A stretch of DNA of 64,000 nt from Sediminicoccus rosea (GCF_033547095.1 NZ_CP137852.1:3931001-3995000), one strand, 5' to 3'; shown: positions 36,404 through 44,966, counted from the stretch's first letter. Notes: generated by a model not told the origin, from the letters alone. Translations and numbers: made by a program.

Positions 36404-38215
36404 TCAATTGGACCGGGCGGAGGTCATGCGCAACATGGCCGTGACCTCCTCGACGCCCGCGAAGCTCGGGAAGCCGCCGCCCGCGATCTGGTCGAGCGAG
36501 GGGGTCGGCAGGCCCAGGCGGTGGGCGTAGATCCAACTGAAGGTCAGCACACGCGTGACGAAGCTGCGCGTCTCATGCACCGGGATGCTCTCGATGAAGA
36601 GCAGCGGATCCGCCCGGCGCTGGGCGGCCGGGAGCCAGCGGTTGAGGTTGCCGGGGCCGGCATTGTAGGCGGCCAGCAGGCGGATCAGATCGCCCCGCAC
36701 CGCCTCGTGCCGCGCCAGGTAATGCACATAGCGCTGGCCGAGCTCGAGGCTGAGGCCCGGGTCATGCAGCCGCTCCACGCCCTCGCCGCGCAGCGAGGGG
36801 TCGTTCGCCACATAGCTGGCCGTGGCGGGCATGAGCTGCAGCAGGCCGCGCGCCCCGGCACGGCTGACCGCGCTCGGGTCGAAGCGGCTTTCCTGCAGGG
36901 CCAGCGCGTAGAGCAGCGAAGGGTCCATGCGGAAGCCGCCATTGGGCAGCAGCACCGGCAGCGGATAGCGTGCGCCATCCCGCGCGCGCCCATCCTCGAG
37001 CTGTGCGGCGGTCGCCACCTGGGCGGCGAGGCCCGGCATGTTCGCCTGCTGCGCGACGGCAAGGATGCCCTGCGTCACCAGCGGGTTGTTGCGGGTGCGG
37101 CGCTGCAGGAGGCGCAGTTCCGCCTCCGCGCGCTCGCGCTGGCCGATCTGCAGCAGGGCCAGCGCGCGCCAGCCACCGGCCGTCTCGGCCAGGCCCTGGG
37201 CGCGGGATTCATTGGCGACGTCGCGCTCCCAGACCAGGCCGGGCGGCAGGCCGAGGCTGCGGCGGGCGATCATGCCATGGAAGGTGCGCGGCTCCTGCGC
37301 GGCCTGGAGCATCCAGGGCACGTATTGCGCCGGGCGGCGGGCGCGGACGGCGGCGCGGGCGGTCCAGAAGGCGGCGGCGGCGCGCAGCGTGGGCGGCGCC
37401 TGCTCGTTGCGCGCCGCACGCTCGAAAGCGTGGTAGGCGCTCTCGTAATTCTGCATCCCCCAGGCGGACAGCCCGGCCTGATAGGCCAGAAGCGCATTCT
37501 GGGGGGCGAGGCGCATGCCCTCCTGCGCGATGGTCCAGGCCTCGGCATCACGGCCCTGGCGGAAGAGCGATTGCGCCATCTCGGCCTTGAGATGGCCGAG
37601 ATAGGCGTTGCTGAGGCCGCGCCGGGCGCGGATCAACGTCAGCGCCGCATCCAGGTTGCCCTCGTTGATCCGGGCCTGGACGGCGCGTTCGAGGCCGGCG
37701 TCACGGGTGAAGCTGGCCTCGGCCGGCGCGCGCTCCTCGGGGAGGAGGTCCGCCATGGTGTCGGGCTGGCTGGGCGGGGGCGGCGCGGCGGCCCCGCGCG
37801 GGAGGAGGCGCAGCAGGGCCTCATGCAGCAGGGGCGCGTCAGGCAGGTCGGCGAAATCGGCGAGCCAGGCCTGGAGTTCGTTCAGGCTGGGCTCGCCCCG
37901 GTTGTAGCGGTCGGCCAGCAGATGGCCCATCAGGCGGCGGTCATCCAGGCGCTCCGCCTCGCGGATGGCGGCCGGGATGTCGCCGCGGGCCTGCGCCTCG
38001 AAGGCGCGGCGCATGCGGGCGGCATCCGCCTGCCCCATGGGCTGGGGCAGCGACGGGACCGCGGCTGGGCCGGGGGGCGTTCGGGTCCGCACCTGGAAAG
38101 GGGCGGTCTGGTCTTGGGCCCGCTGGGCGGTGGCCGGGCTGAACCCGGCGCCGAGGCAGAGAAGACCGGCAATAACGCCGGGCAGGGTGCGGGCCATGGG
38201 GCGCAGCGCTCGCAT
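36404..38215 (-). CDS. Soluble lytic murein transglycosylase (Slt70-like)
   Basis: 603 residues. A signal peptide comes first ('MARTLPGVIAGLLCLGAGF', cleavage near 'ATAQ'), then a long superhelical region of TPR-like repeats (about residues 60-400). The C-terminal SLT domain holds 'LALQESRFDPSAVSRAGARG' with the catalytic Glu and 'LLQLMPATASYVA'. 'LLAAYNAGPGNLNRWLP' is the last family motif. It cleaves peptidoglycan glycan strands in the periplasm with formation of 1,6-anhydro ends. Confidence 0.95.
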   Translation of the reverse strand: MRALRPMARTLPGVIAGLLCLGAGFSPATAQRAQDQTAPFQVRTRTPPGPAAVPSLPQPMGQADAARMRRAFEAQARGDIPAAIREAERLDDRRLMGHLLADRYNRGEPSLNELQAWLADFADLPDAPLLHEALLRLLPRGAAAPPPPSQPDTMADLLPEERAPAEASFTRDAGLERAVQARINEGNLDAALTLIRARRGLSNAYLGHLKAEMAQSLFRQGRDAEAWTIAQEGMRLAPQNALLAYQAGLSAWGMQNYESAYHAFERAARNEQAPPTLRAAAAFWTARAAVRARRPAQYVPWMLQAAQEPRTFHGMIARRSLGLPPGLVWERDVANESRAQGLAETAGGWRALALLQIGQRERAEAELRLLQRRTRNNPLVTQGILAVAQQANMPGLAAQVATAAQLEDGRARDGARYPLPVLLPNGGFRMDPSLLYALALQESRFDPSAVSRAGARGLLQLMPATASYVANDPSLRGEGVERLHDPGLSLELGQRYVHYLARHEAVRGDLIRLLAAYNAGPGNLNRWLPAAQRRADPLLFIESIPVHETRSFVTRVLTFSWIYAHRLGLPTPSLDQIAGGGFPSFAGVEEVTAMLRMTSARSN

Positions 38216-38259
38216 GACCAAGCACCCCTAACCCAGGCCCGGCTGGTAAAGCAAGCGTT

Positions 38260-38301
38260 GATTGTCCGGGTCGCCCTTTATCGGTTTCGCGCCGGACAAT
38301 C
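38260..38301. repeat. 10-bp inverted repeat between UDG and the transglycosylase
   Basis: GATTGTCCGG (38260-38269) and CCGGACAATC (38292-38301) are perfect arms with a 22-nt spacer, placed just after the UDG stop and before the transglycosylase start. No T-tract follows on either strand; it could be an operator for the transglycosylase or a weak terminator for UDG. Confidence 0.45.
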
Positions 38302-38307
38302 GTGACG

Positions 38308-39150
38308 TTAAGCTTTTTCCTTCGCCCCAATGTCGCCATCATTCATGGCGCGCTGCAACATCAGCAGATCAGCCCATGCATCACGCTTGGCGATGGGGTT
38401 GCGGAGGAGATAGGCGGGATGGAGGGTGGGCAGCGCCATCAATACTTTACCTTCAAGTATTGATACTTGGTGCCAACGCCCGCGCAAGCGGGTGATTCCG
38501 TCGCGCGACTGAAGAAAGCCCTTGGCCGCGACACCGCCCGCCAGCACCAGGAAGCGCGGCCGCGCCAAGGCCACATGGCGCAGCACGAAGGGCAGGAAGA
38601 GCGCGATCTCGGCATCGGTCGGCGTGCGGTTTCCCGGCGGGCGGAAGGGCAGGATGTTGGTGATGTAGAGGCTCTCGGCCCGGCCGAGCCCGATGCTGGC
38701 GAACATCCGGTCCAGCAACTGGCCCGAGGCGCCGACGAAGGGGCGGCCCAGCCGGTCCTCCTCGGCGCCCGGCGCCTCGCCGATCACCATCACGGGCGCG
38801 CCGGCCACGCCGTCGCTGAAGACCAGGTTCGTCGCCGTCTCGCGCAGCGGGCTGCCGGTGAAGCCGGCCATGGCCTCGCGCAGTTCCGCCAGCGTCGCGG
38901 CGCGGGCCGCGAGCGCGGCCGCCGCCTCGCCATGCGGCGTGGCCTTGCGCGGGGCCGCCGGGGCGCGCTGCGGCGCGGGCCCGCCGGGCGGGTCGGTGCC
39001 GCCCGCCTGGCCCTCGGCCTGGCGATCGGCAGAGGGCACGGGGCGGCGCGCGCGCGGGGCCGCCGCCTCCAGGATCGCCTCGTCGGCACCCATGGCGATC
39101 TGCCAGCGCAGGCTGGCCAGCAGCGCGATCTGTTCGGCGGGCAGCGTCAT
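38308..39150 (-). CDS. Uracil-DNA glycosylase, family 4-like without Fe-S cysteines
   Basis: 280 residues. A Pro/Ala-rich N-terminus is followed by the catalytic domain from about residue 105: '[20 protein letters not shown]' with the family motif GEAPGxxED, '[20 protein letters not shown]', and '[11 protein letters not shown]' with the catalytic-site His. It removes uracil from DNA. Typical family 4 enzymes have four cysteines holding a 4Fe-4S cluster; this protein has no cysteine at all, the second ligand position reading 'LPFRPPG' instead of 'KCRPPG'. A short stretch near 38440-38472 uses unusual AT-rich codons. Confidence 0.9.
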   Translation of the reverse strand: MTLPAEQIALLASLRWQIAMGADEAILEAAAPRARRPVPSADRQAEGQAGGTDPPGGPAPQRAPAAPRKATPHGEAAAALAARAATLAELREAMAGFTGSPLRETATNLVFSDGVAGAPVMVIGEAPGAEEDRLGRPFVGASGQLLDRMFASIGLGRAESLYITNILPFRPPGNRTPTDAEIALFLPFVLRHVALARPRFLVLAGGVAAKGFLQSRDGITRLRGRWHQVSILEGKVLMALPTLHPAYLLRNPIAKRDAWADLLMLQRAMNDGDIGAKEKA

Positions 39151-39241
39151 GGCGTCTTTCTACCGTGTCATGCGGGTTCCGCGAAACCGGCGGCTCGTCT
39201 AGGTTCGCCCCCCACGGAATTTGCCGCGAAGGGTGGTCGGG

Positions 39242-40846
39242 ATGAGCGAAGAACGCGAAGCGATGGAATTCGATGTGCTGGTCATCGGCGCGGGCCCGGC
39301 GGGCCTCGCCGCCGCGATCCGCCTGAAGCAGCTCAACCCCGAGATGAGCGTCTGCGTGGTCGAGAAGGGCGGCGAGGTCGGCGCCCATATCCTCTCCGGC
39401 GCCGTGCTCGAGCCCCGCGCGCTGGACGAGCTGATCCCCGACTGGCGGGAAGACCCGCCGGCGCTGGCCACACCCGCCGGCGAGGACCGCTTCATGCTGC
39501 TGACGGAGACCAAGGCCTTCAAGCTGCCCACGCCGCCGCAGATGCACAATGAGGGCAACTACATCGTCTCCCTCGGAAATGTCGCGCGCTGGCTGGGTGC
39601 GAAGGCCGAGGCGCTGGGCGTCGAGATCTATCCGGGCTTCGCGGCCTCGGAGACGATCATCGAGGATGGGGTGGTGAAGGGCGTCGTCGCCGGCGTCATG
39701 GGCATCGTGAAGGATGGCTCGAAGGGCCCCGACTACCAGCCGGGGATGGAACTGCGCGCCACCACCACCCTCTTCGCCGAGGGCTGCCGCGGCAGCCTGA
39801 CCAAGAAGCTCTTCGACACCTTCAACCTCCGCGCCGAATGCCAGCCGCAGACCTACGCGATCGGCATCAAGGAGCTGTGGGAGATCCCGAAGGAGAACCA
39901 CAAGCCCGGGCTGATCTGGCACAGCGCCGGCTGGCCCCTGCCGAGCGACACCTATGGCGGCTCCTGGCTCTACATGTTCGGCGAGAACCTGGTGAGTGTG
40001 GGCTTCGTCGTCGGCCTCGACTATCCCAATCCCTGGCTCTCGCCCTTCGAGGAATTCCAGCGCTTCAAGCACCACCCGGCGGTGGCGCCGATGCTGGCGG
40101 GCGGCAAGCGCATCTCCTATGGCGCGCGCGCGCTGAACGAGGGCGGCTTCCAGTCCATCCCGAAGCTCACCTTCCCGGGCGGCGCCCTGATCGGCGACAC
40201 GGCGGGCTTCCTCAACGTGCCCAAGATCAAGGGCACGCATCTCGCCATGAAGTCCGGCATGGTGGCGGCCGAGGCGATCGCGGGCGAGGGGATCGAGGCC
40301 TATCCGGGCCTGCTGCGGCAATCCTGGCTCTGGTCCGAGCTGGAGGGCGTGCGGAACATCCGTCCGGGCTTCGCCAAGTTCGGCTTCTGGGGCGGCATGG
40401 TGAACGCGGCGCTCGACACCTACGTCTTCAAAGGCAAGGCGCCCTGGACCATGGGCCACCACCATGACCACACGCAGCTCAAGGCCGCCGCCGACGCGCC
40501 GCGCATCACCTATCCCAAGCCCGACGGCGTGCTGAGCTTCGACCGCCTCTCCTCGGTGTTCCTGTCGAACACCAACCACGAGGAGAACCAGCCCGCCCAC
40601 CTCGTCCTGCGCGACCCGGGCAAGTGGCTTGGCGAGAACTGGGAACGCTATGCGAGCCCCGAGAGCCGCTACTGCCCGGCCGGCGTCTATGAGGCCGTCG
40701 GCATCGAGGAGGGCAAGCCGGCTCTTGTCATCAACGCCCAGAATTGCGTCCATTGCAAAACCTGCGACATCAAGGACCCGTCGCAGAACATCGACTGGAA
40801 GACGCCCGAGGGGGGTGGCGGCCCCAATTATCCCGGAGGGATGTAG
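39242..40846 (+). CDS. Electron transfer flavoprotein-ubiquinone oxidoreductase
   Basis: 534 residues from 'MSEEREAMEFDVLVIG'. FAD-binding 'GAGPAGLAAAIRLKQLNP' and 'GGEVGAHILSGAVLEPRA' are followed by 'GCRGSLTKKLFDTFNL'. The C-terminal 4Fe-4S cluster site is 'AQNCVHCKTCDIKDPSQNI'. It passes electrons from ETF, reduced by acyl-CoA and other dehydrogenases, to ubiquinone in the inner membrane. The zinc-ribbon gene starts 3 bp later. Confidence 0.98.
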   Translation: MSEEREAMEFDVLVIGAGPAGLAAAIRLKQLNPEMSVCVVEKGGEVGAHILSGAVLEPRALDELIPDWREDPPALATPAGEDRFMLLTETKAFKLPTPPQMHNEGNYIVSLGNVARWLGAKAEALGVEIYPGFAASETIIEDGVVKGVVAGVMGIVKDGSKGPDYQPGMELRATTTLFAEGCRGSLTKKLFDTFNLRAECQPQTYAIGIKELWEIPKENHKPGLIWHSAGWPLPSDTYGGSWLYMFGENLVSVGFVVGLDYPNPWLSPFEEFQRFKHHPAVAPMLAGGKRISYGARALNEGGFQSIPKLTFPGGALIGDTAGFLNVPKIKGTHLAMKSGMVAAEAIAGEGIEAYPGLLRQSWLWSELEGVRNIRPGFAKFGFWGGMVNAALDTYVFKGKAPWTMGHHHDHTQLKAAADAPRITYPKPDGVLSFDRLSSVFLSNTNHEENQPAHLVLRDPGKWLGENWERYASPESRYCPAGVYEAVGIEEGKPALVINAQNCVHCKTCDIKDPSQNIDWKTPEGGGGPNYPGGM

Positions 40847-40849
40847 CGC

Positions 40850-41125
40850 ATGGCCGAAGCCAAGACCGACGCACGCAGCGACGCTGAGAAGATCAACGCC
40901 TTCCTCCCCAAGCGCGGCGCGCAGGGCCCCTGCCCCGCCTGCGGGCAGGATGCCTGGACGCTGGTGGGCGGCCCTGGCTGGTCCGTGACCCTGCCGATGA
41001 TCGACGGGGCAGGCACCATCCCGCCTGCGCCGCCGCATGTCCCGGTCTATGCGCTCGTCTGCAACAATTGCGGCAATCTCCGCCTGCACGCGAGCCGCGT
41101 GGTGGATGCCGAGGAGGGGCCGTGA
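40850..41125 (+). CDS. Small protein with two CxxC motifs (zinc-ribbon-like), function unknown
   Basis: 91 residues. 'GPCPACGQDAWTLVG' and 'LVCNNCGNLRLH' are two CxxC knuckles about 43 residues apart, a possible zinc ribbon or redox site. I do not recognise the family. It begins 3 bp after ETF-QO and overlaps the DoxX gene start by one base, so the three may be co-translated. Confidence 0.78.
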   Translation: MAEAKTDARSDAEKINAFLPKRGAQGPCPACGQDAWTLVGGPGWSVTLPMIDGAGTIPPAPPHVPVYALVCNNCGNLRLHASRVVDAEEGP

Positions 41126-41505
41126 TGCTCGACCGCTTCGCCCCCTATGGCCTCAGCGTCCTGCGCATCGTGGCGGGGCTGCTGTTCTTCCTGCATGGGC
41201 CGCAGAAGCTGATCGGCTTCCCGCCCTCGCCCCGCCCCTCGCCCGAGCTCTTCTCCATGCTGGGCGCGGCCGCGACGCTCGAGGTGATCGGCGGCGCGCT
41301 GCTCATCATCGGCCTCTTCACCCGGCCCGTCGCCTTCGTCATGTCGGGGCTGATGGCCTTCGCCTATTTCATCGCCCATGCGCCGCGCAGCTTCTGGCCG
41401 ACGAGCAATGGCGGAGATGCGGCGATCCTCTTCTGCTTCCTCTTCCTCTACCTCGTCCTCGCGGGCCCCGGCCCCTGGAGCATGGACGCGCGCCGCAAGT
41501 CATGA
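41125..41505 (+). CDS. DoxX family membrane protein
   Basis: 126 residues with four predicted helices. 'LSVLRIVAGLLFFLHGPQKL' and 'LEVIGGALLIIGLFTRPVAF' are the DoxX signatures. Members are quinone-linked membrane proteins of uncertain reaction (a few take part in thiosulphate or sulphur oxidation). Position behind ETF-QO hints at a quinone-pool role, but this is inference. Confidence 0.92.
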   Translation: MLDRFAPYGLSVLRIVAGLLFFLHGPQKLIGFPPSPRPSPELFSMLGAAATLEVIGGALLIIGLFTRPVAFVMSGLMAFAYFIAHAPRSFWPTSNGGDAAILFCFLFLYLVLAGPGPWSMDARRKS

Positions 41506-41515
41506 CCCCCCCGGC

Positions 41516-41719
41516 ATGACCCTGATCTCCCTCCTGCGGCAGGGCATGGTGCTCTCGCTCGGCTGGGTGGTCTGCGCCGCGATGGCGCTGACCCATTACG
41601 GCTTCCTCTGGGCCCTGCTGCTGCTCATCATCTGGGCCGCGCTGCTTGTGCGTTTCCAGCGCAGCACGGTCGAACACGCCAAGTCCATCGCCGCCAAGCT
41701 GCAAGGCACCAAATCATGA
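41516..41719 (+). CDS. Small membrane protein, function unknown
   Basis: 67 residues, start ATG at 41516, with two hydrophobic segments ('MVLSLGWVVCAAMALTHYG' and 'FLWALLLLIIWAALLV') and a basic amphipathic tail. Not recognised. It lies 10 bp after DoxX and its stop overlaps the GST start by 4 bp, so it is probably translated with these neighbours. Confidence 0.7.
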   Translation: MTLISLLRQGMVLSLGWVVCAAMALTHYGFLWALLLLIIWAALLVRFQRSTVEHAKSIAAKLQGTKS

Positions 41720-42327
41720 TCCGCCTCTATGGCACGCCGAAATCCCGCGCCTTCCGCTGCATCTGGGCCGCCGAGGAGGCGGGCCTGCCCTATGAGCTGA
41801 TCCCCCTCGGCTTCGGCCCTGGCATGAAGGCGCCCGCGCATCTCAAGCTGAACCCGAACGGCAAGATCCCCGCCATGGAGGATGGTGCGCTGGCCCTGTT
41901 CGAGAGCCTCGCCATCAACCTGCACCTTGCGGCCAAGGCCGGCCCGCCACTCATGCCCCTGGGCGACGATGCGAGCCGCGTCCTGCAATGGACGCTCTGG
42001 GCCGCGACCGAGGTCGAGCCGGCCGCGATGCAATGGGCCTACAACACCTACATCCGCCCAGCGGCCGAGCGCGATCCCGGCCAGGCCGCCGCCGGCGCCG
42101 CCGGGCTGAACGCGCGGCTCGATGTGCTCGAGGGACAATTGGGCGCGCAATCCTGGCTGCTGGGCGAGACCTACACCATCGCCGACTGCAACCTGGCCGG
42201 CGTGCTCTACGGCGCCTGGGCCAACAAGTTCGACCTGGGCGGCCATACGCGGGTGAAGGCCTGGCTCGAGCGCTGCCTCCACCGGCCGGCGGCGCTGGCC
42301 GCGCGGGCGCTGCGCGAAGCCCCGTGA
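41716..42327 (+). CDS. Glutathione S-transferase family protein
   Basis: 203 residues. 'IRLYGTPKSRAFRCIWAAEE' is the thioredoxin-like N-terminus with a Ser/Cys active-site region. 'NPNGKIPAMEDGALALFESL' is the cis-Pro and Glu-Ser glutathione site, and 'YTIADCNLAGVLYGAWAN' lies in the helical domain with the N-capping-box-like motif. Substrate unknown. Overlaps the aldolase GTG start (GTGA). Confidence 0.92.
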   Translation: MIRLYGTPKSRAFRCIWAAEEAGLPYELIPLGFGPGMKAPAHLKLNPNGKIPAMEDGALALFESLAINLHLAAKAGPPLMPLGDDASRVLQWTLWAATEVEPAAMQWAYNTYIRPAAERDPGQAAAGAAGLNARLDVLEGQLGAQSWLLGETYTIADCNLAGVLYGAWANKFDLGGHTRVKAWLERCLHRPAALAARALREAP

Positions 42328-42950
42328 CGGGCCTGATCGAGACGGCGCGCCGGCTGGACGCGCTGGGCTTCATGCCGAGCAAGTCCGGCAATGTCTCGAT
42401 CCGCATCGAAGGTGGCTTCCGGATCACCCCATCGGGGCTGCCCTATGCGGCCCTGACCGAGGCGGACCTTGTGGACCTGGGGCTGGATGGCCGCGTTCTG
42501 GCGGGCGCACGGCGCCCCTCCTCCGAATGGCGCCTGCATGCCGAGGTCTATGCGGCCCGACCCGAGGCCGCGGCGATCGTCCACACCCACAGCCCGCGCG
42601 CCACCGCGCTCTCCTGCGCGCGGCGCGGCCTGCCGCCCTTCCACTACATGATCGCGCTCGCCGGCGGTGACGACATCCGCTGCGCCGCCTATGCCACCTT
42701 CGGCACGGCAGAGCTGGCGCTCTCCGCGATTCCCGCGCTGGAGGGGCGCCGCGCCTGCCTGCTCGCCAATCACGGCGTGGTCGCGCTCGGCACCTCCCTG
42801 GCCGCGGCCGAGACGCTGGCGCGCGAGGTGGAGAACCTGGCCGGCGAATACCTGGACCTGCTGGCCGCGCGGCTGGAACCCGTCCTGCTCACGCCCGAGG
42901 AGATGGTGGCGGTGACGGCGCAGTTCGGCGGCTATGGGCGGCTGCGCTGA
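42324..42950 (+). CDS. Class II aldolase/adducin family protein
   Basis: 208 residues from a GTG. 'SGNVSIRIEGGFRITPSGLP' matches the substrate-phosphate loop, 'SSEWRLHAEVYAARPEA' carries the catalytic Glu, and 'AIVHTHSPRATALS' plus 'RACLLANHGVVALG' give the zinc-binding His residues. Relatives include L-fuculose-phosphate aldolase and methylthioribulose-phosphate dehydratase; the substrate here is not clear. Confidence 0.93.
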   Translation: MTGLIETARRLDALGFMPSKSGNVSIRIEGGFRITPSGLPYAALTEADLVDLGLDGRVLAGARRPSSEWRLHAEVYAARPEAAAIVHTHSPRATALSCARRGLPPFHYMIALAGGDDIRCAAYATFGTAELALSAIPALEGRRACLLANHGVVALGTSLAAAETLAREVENLAGEYLDLLAARLEPVLLTPEEMVAVTAQFGGYGRLR

Positions 42951-43052
42951 CGCCGCGTGAATTCGTCGCAACCTTCCAGGAACTGCTTGCTTTTGCGTTT
43001 CGCGGATTGAGAATTCCGCTTGTTTTTTGACGCCAGAAGCAACGGAAGAGAC

Positions 43053-43391
43053 ATGACCCTGCGCCGGATCCTTTTCGCCGCCCTGCTGTGCATGGGCTTC
43101 GCCGGGGCCGCCAACGCCCAGTGCGATACCAGCTTCACCCTGATCAACCGCTCCGGCGCCACGGTGCAGGAATTCTACTTCGGCAGCAGCGCCCAGCGGG
43201 AATGGGGCGTGGACCAGCTCGGGACCAATGTGCTGGTCAACGGCCAGAGCATGCGCTTCCGCGCCCGCAATGCCGGCGCCAACGACTTCAAGATCGTCTG
43301 GGCCAATGGCGACACGGCGGAGCTGATGCGCATCGACATCTGCGTCACCAGCGAGATCGTGGCGACGCGGCGCGGCATCGAGGCGCGCTGA
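43053..43391 (+). CDS. Secreted small protein of unknown function, tandem copy 1
   Basis: 112 residues. A signal peptide ('LFAALLCMGFAGAANA') precedes a mature region of about 90 residues that opens with 'QCDTSFTLINRSG' and ends with 'IDICVTSEIVAT'. Two cysteines, one at each end of the domain, suggest a disulfide. The pattern of short strands recalls small periplasmic beta-sandwich proteins of alphaproteobacteria, but I cannot name a family with confidence. About 70% identical to the next gene by eye over the mature region. Confidence 0.85.
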   Translation: MTLRRILFAALLCMGFAGAANAQCDTSFTLINRSGATVQEFYFGSSAQREWGVDQLGTNVLVNGQSMRFRARNAGANDFKIVWANGDTAELMRIDICVTSEIVATRRGIEAR

Positions 43392-43503
43392 GCATCAACC
43401 AGGCCCTGGCCCGTCCGCGGCCAGGCTCACACTCCCCTTCTGCCACGGTCTGTCCGGCGGGCGTCATCCCGTCTCCGCCGGCGGCCATTCCGAAAGAGAC
43501 CAC

Positions 43504-43842
43504 ATGTCCTTCCGCCGCCTCATCCTCGCCGCCGCCCTCACGGCCGGCCTCAGCTCCGTCGCCCAGGCCCAGTGCGACCGGCGCTTCACCCTGAACAACC
43601 AGTCGGGCACCACCATCAGCCAGTTCTATTTCGGCTCCAGCGCCCAGCGTGCCTGGGGCGCCGACCAGCTCGGCTCGAACGTGCTGCCAAACGGCCGCAG
43701 CGTCCGCTACGAGACCCGCCACTCCGGCCGGAACGACTTCAAGGTGGTCTGGGCCAATGGCCAGACGGCCGAGCTGATGAACATCGACATCTGCGCGACG
43801 AGCGAGATCGTCGCCACGCCGCGCGGAATCGTCGCGCGCTGA
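43504..43842 (+). CDS. Secreted small protein of unknown function, tandem copy 2
   Basis: 112 residues, same length and plan as copy 1: signal peptide ('LILAAALTAGLSSVAQAQ'), then 'CDRRFTLNNQSGTT', 'FYFGSSAQRAWGADQLG', 'NDFKVVWANGQTAELM' and 'IDICATSEIVATPRGI'. The blocks FYFGSSAQR, NDFK, VWANG and TSEIVAT are unchanged between copies while signal peptides differ. It ends 5 bp before a strong hairpin. Confidence 0.85.
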   Translation: MSFRRLILAAALTAGLSSVAQAQCDRRFTLNNQSGTTISQFYFGSSAQRAWGADQLGSNVLPNGRSVRYETRHSGRNDFKVVWANGQTAELMNIDICATSEIVATPRGIVAR

Positions 43843-43847
43843 GACCA

Positions 43848-43877
43848 GCGGCGCGCGGCCTTGGGGCCGCGCGCCGC
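43848..43877. terminator. Hairpin between convergent genes
   Basis: A perfect 13-bp GC stem, 43848-43860 paired with 43865-43877 around loop TTGG, in the 41-bp gap between the copy 2 stop and the convergent oxidase stop. No T-tract is present on either side, so it may stop both transcripts by another mechanism or act mainly as a 3' end stabiliser. Confidence 0.55.
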
Positions 43878-43883
43878 CCGCCT

Positions 43884-44966
43884 TCAGTAGCCTTCCTTCA
43901 GCAGCGGGAAGGCGCTGTGCACGTTTGGGAACACCACCGGCGGCGCGCCGAGATGCACATGGCCGCGCGTGAGCTGGGCGAAATTGTTCACCCCCGTCAG
44001 GCCCAGCGCCTTGATCACCTCATCCTCCAGGATCTCCAGCAGGCGCTCGATCCCGTCCGCCCCTTCGGCGGCGAGGCCGTAGAGGTAGAGGCGGCCCAGG
44101 CCGACCCAATCGGCCCCCAGCGCCACCGCCTTCACGATGTCGGTGCCGCGGCTGAAGCTGCCATCCACCATGATCTTCGCACGGCCGGCGACGGCCTCCA
44201 CCACCTCCGGCAACACGTCGAGCGAGCCGCGCCCACCATCGAGCTGCCGCCCGCCATGGTTGGAGACGTAGATCACGTCCACGCCATGCTCGCAGGCGAT
44301 GGCCGCGTCCTCACCGGTGCCGATGCCCTTCAGGATCAGCGGGATCTTGTGCTTCTCCTTGAAGCGCGCGACCTCGCGCCAGGAAAGCGCGGCCTGGTGG
44401 TCCATGCCGGTATTGGCGGCGCGCCAGGTCTTCACGAAGCGCTTGGCGATGTCGCGTTCGCGGCGCGAATAATGCGCCGTGTCCACCGTCATGCAGAAGG
44501 CGTCATAGCCGCTATCCACCACGCGGCGGACATAGTCGTCCACGAAGGCGTCATCCCCGCGCACATAGAGCTGGAAGACCTTGGGGCCCTTCGATGCCTC
44601 AGCGCAGACCTCGAGGCCGGGCTGGCTCACGCTCGAGAGCATATAGGGCACGCCGAAGGCGCCAGCCCCCTTCGCCACGCTCACGCCGCCGCCCGGCTCG
44701 AAGCTCTCGAGCGAGCCGACCGGCGCGCAGAACACCGGCAGGCGGATGCGATGGCCGAAGAAATCCACGCTCGCATCCACCTTGGACACGTCGTTCAGCA
44801 CGCGCGGGCGGAGCGCTGCGGTGTCGATCGCCATGCGGTTGCGCGCGAGCGTCGTCTCGGTCTCGGTGCCGCCCACCAGGTAGTCCCAGACATTGGCGTT
44901 CAGCTTGATCTTCGCGGCCTTCACGAATTCGTGCAGGACCTGGTAGCGTTCCTCGAAATTGCGCAT
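43884..44966 (-). CDS. FMN-dependent alpha-hydroxy-acid oxidizing protein
   Basis: 360 residues. 'NVWDYLVGGTETETTLARNR' is the N-terminal FMN-enzyme signature, 'VFCAPVGSLESFEPGGG' the substrate loop, and 'IYVSNHGGRQLDGGRGSLD' holds the catalytic His and substrate Arg. 'MVDGSFSRGTDIVKAVALGA' is the phosphate-binding strand. It would oxidise lactate-, glycolate- or mandelate-like acids. Start at 'MRNFEERYQV'; divergent from the PEP-mutase gene. Confidence 0.93.
   Translation of the reverse strand: MRNFEERYQVLHEFVKAAKIKLNANVWDYLVGGTETETTLARNRMAIDTAALRPRVLNDVSKVDASVDFFGHRIRLPVFCAPVGSLESFEPGGGVSVAKGAGAFGVPYMLSSVSQPGLEVCAEASKGPKVFQLYVRGDDAFVDDYVRRVVDSGYDAFCMTVDTAHYSRRERDIAKRFVKTWRAANTGMDHQAALSWREVARFKEKHKIPLILKGIGTGEDAAIACEHGVDVIYVSNHGGRQLDGGRGSLDVLPEVVEAVAGRAKIMVDGSFSRGTDIVKAVALGADWVGLGRLYLYGLAAEGADGIERLLEILEDEVIKALGLTGVNNFAQLTRGHVHLGAPPVVFPNVHSAFPLLKEGY

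Noticed and set aside
38453-41089. An 878-residue minus-strand open frame across ETF-QO
   Set aside because: Antisense artefact; ETF-QO has all FAD and Fe-S motifs on the plus strand.
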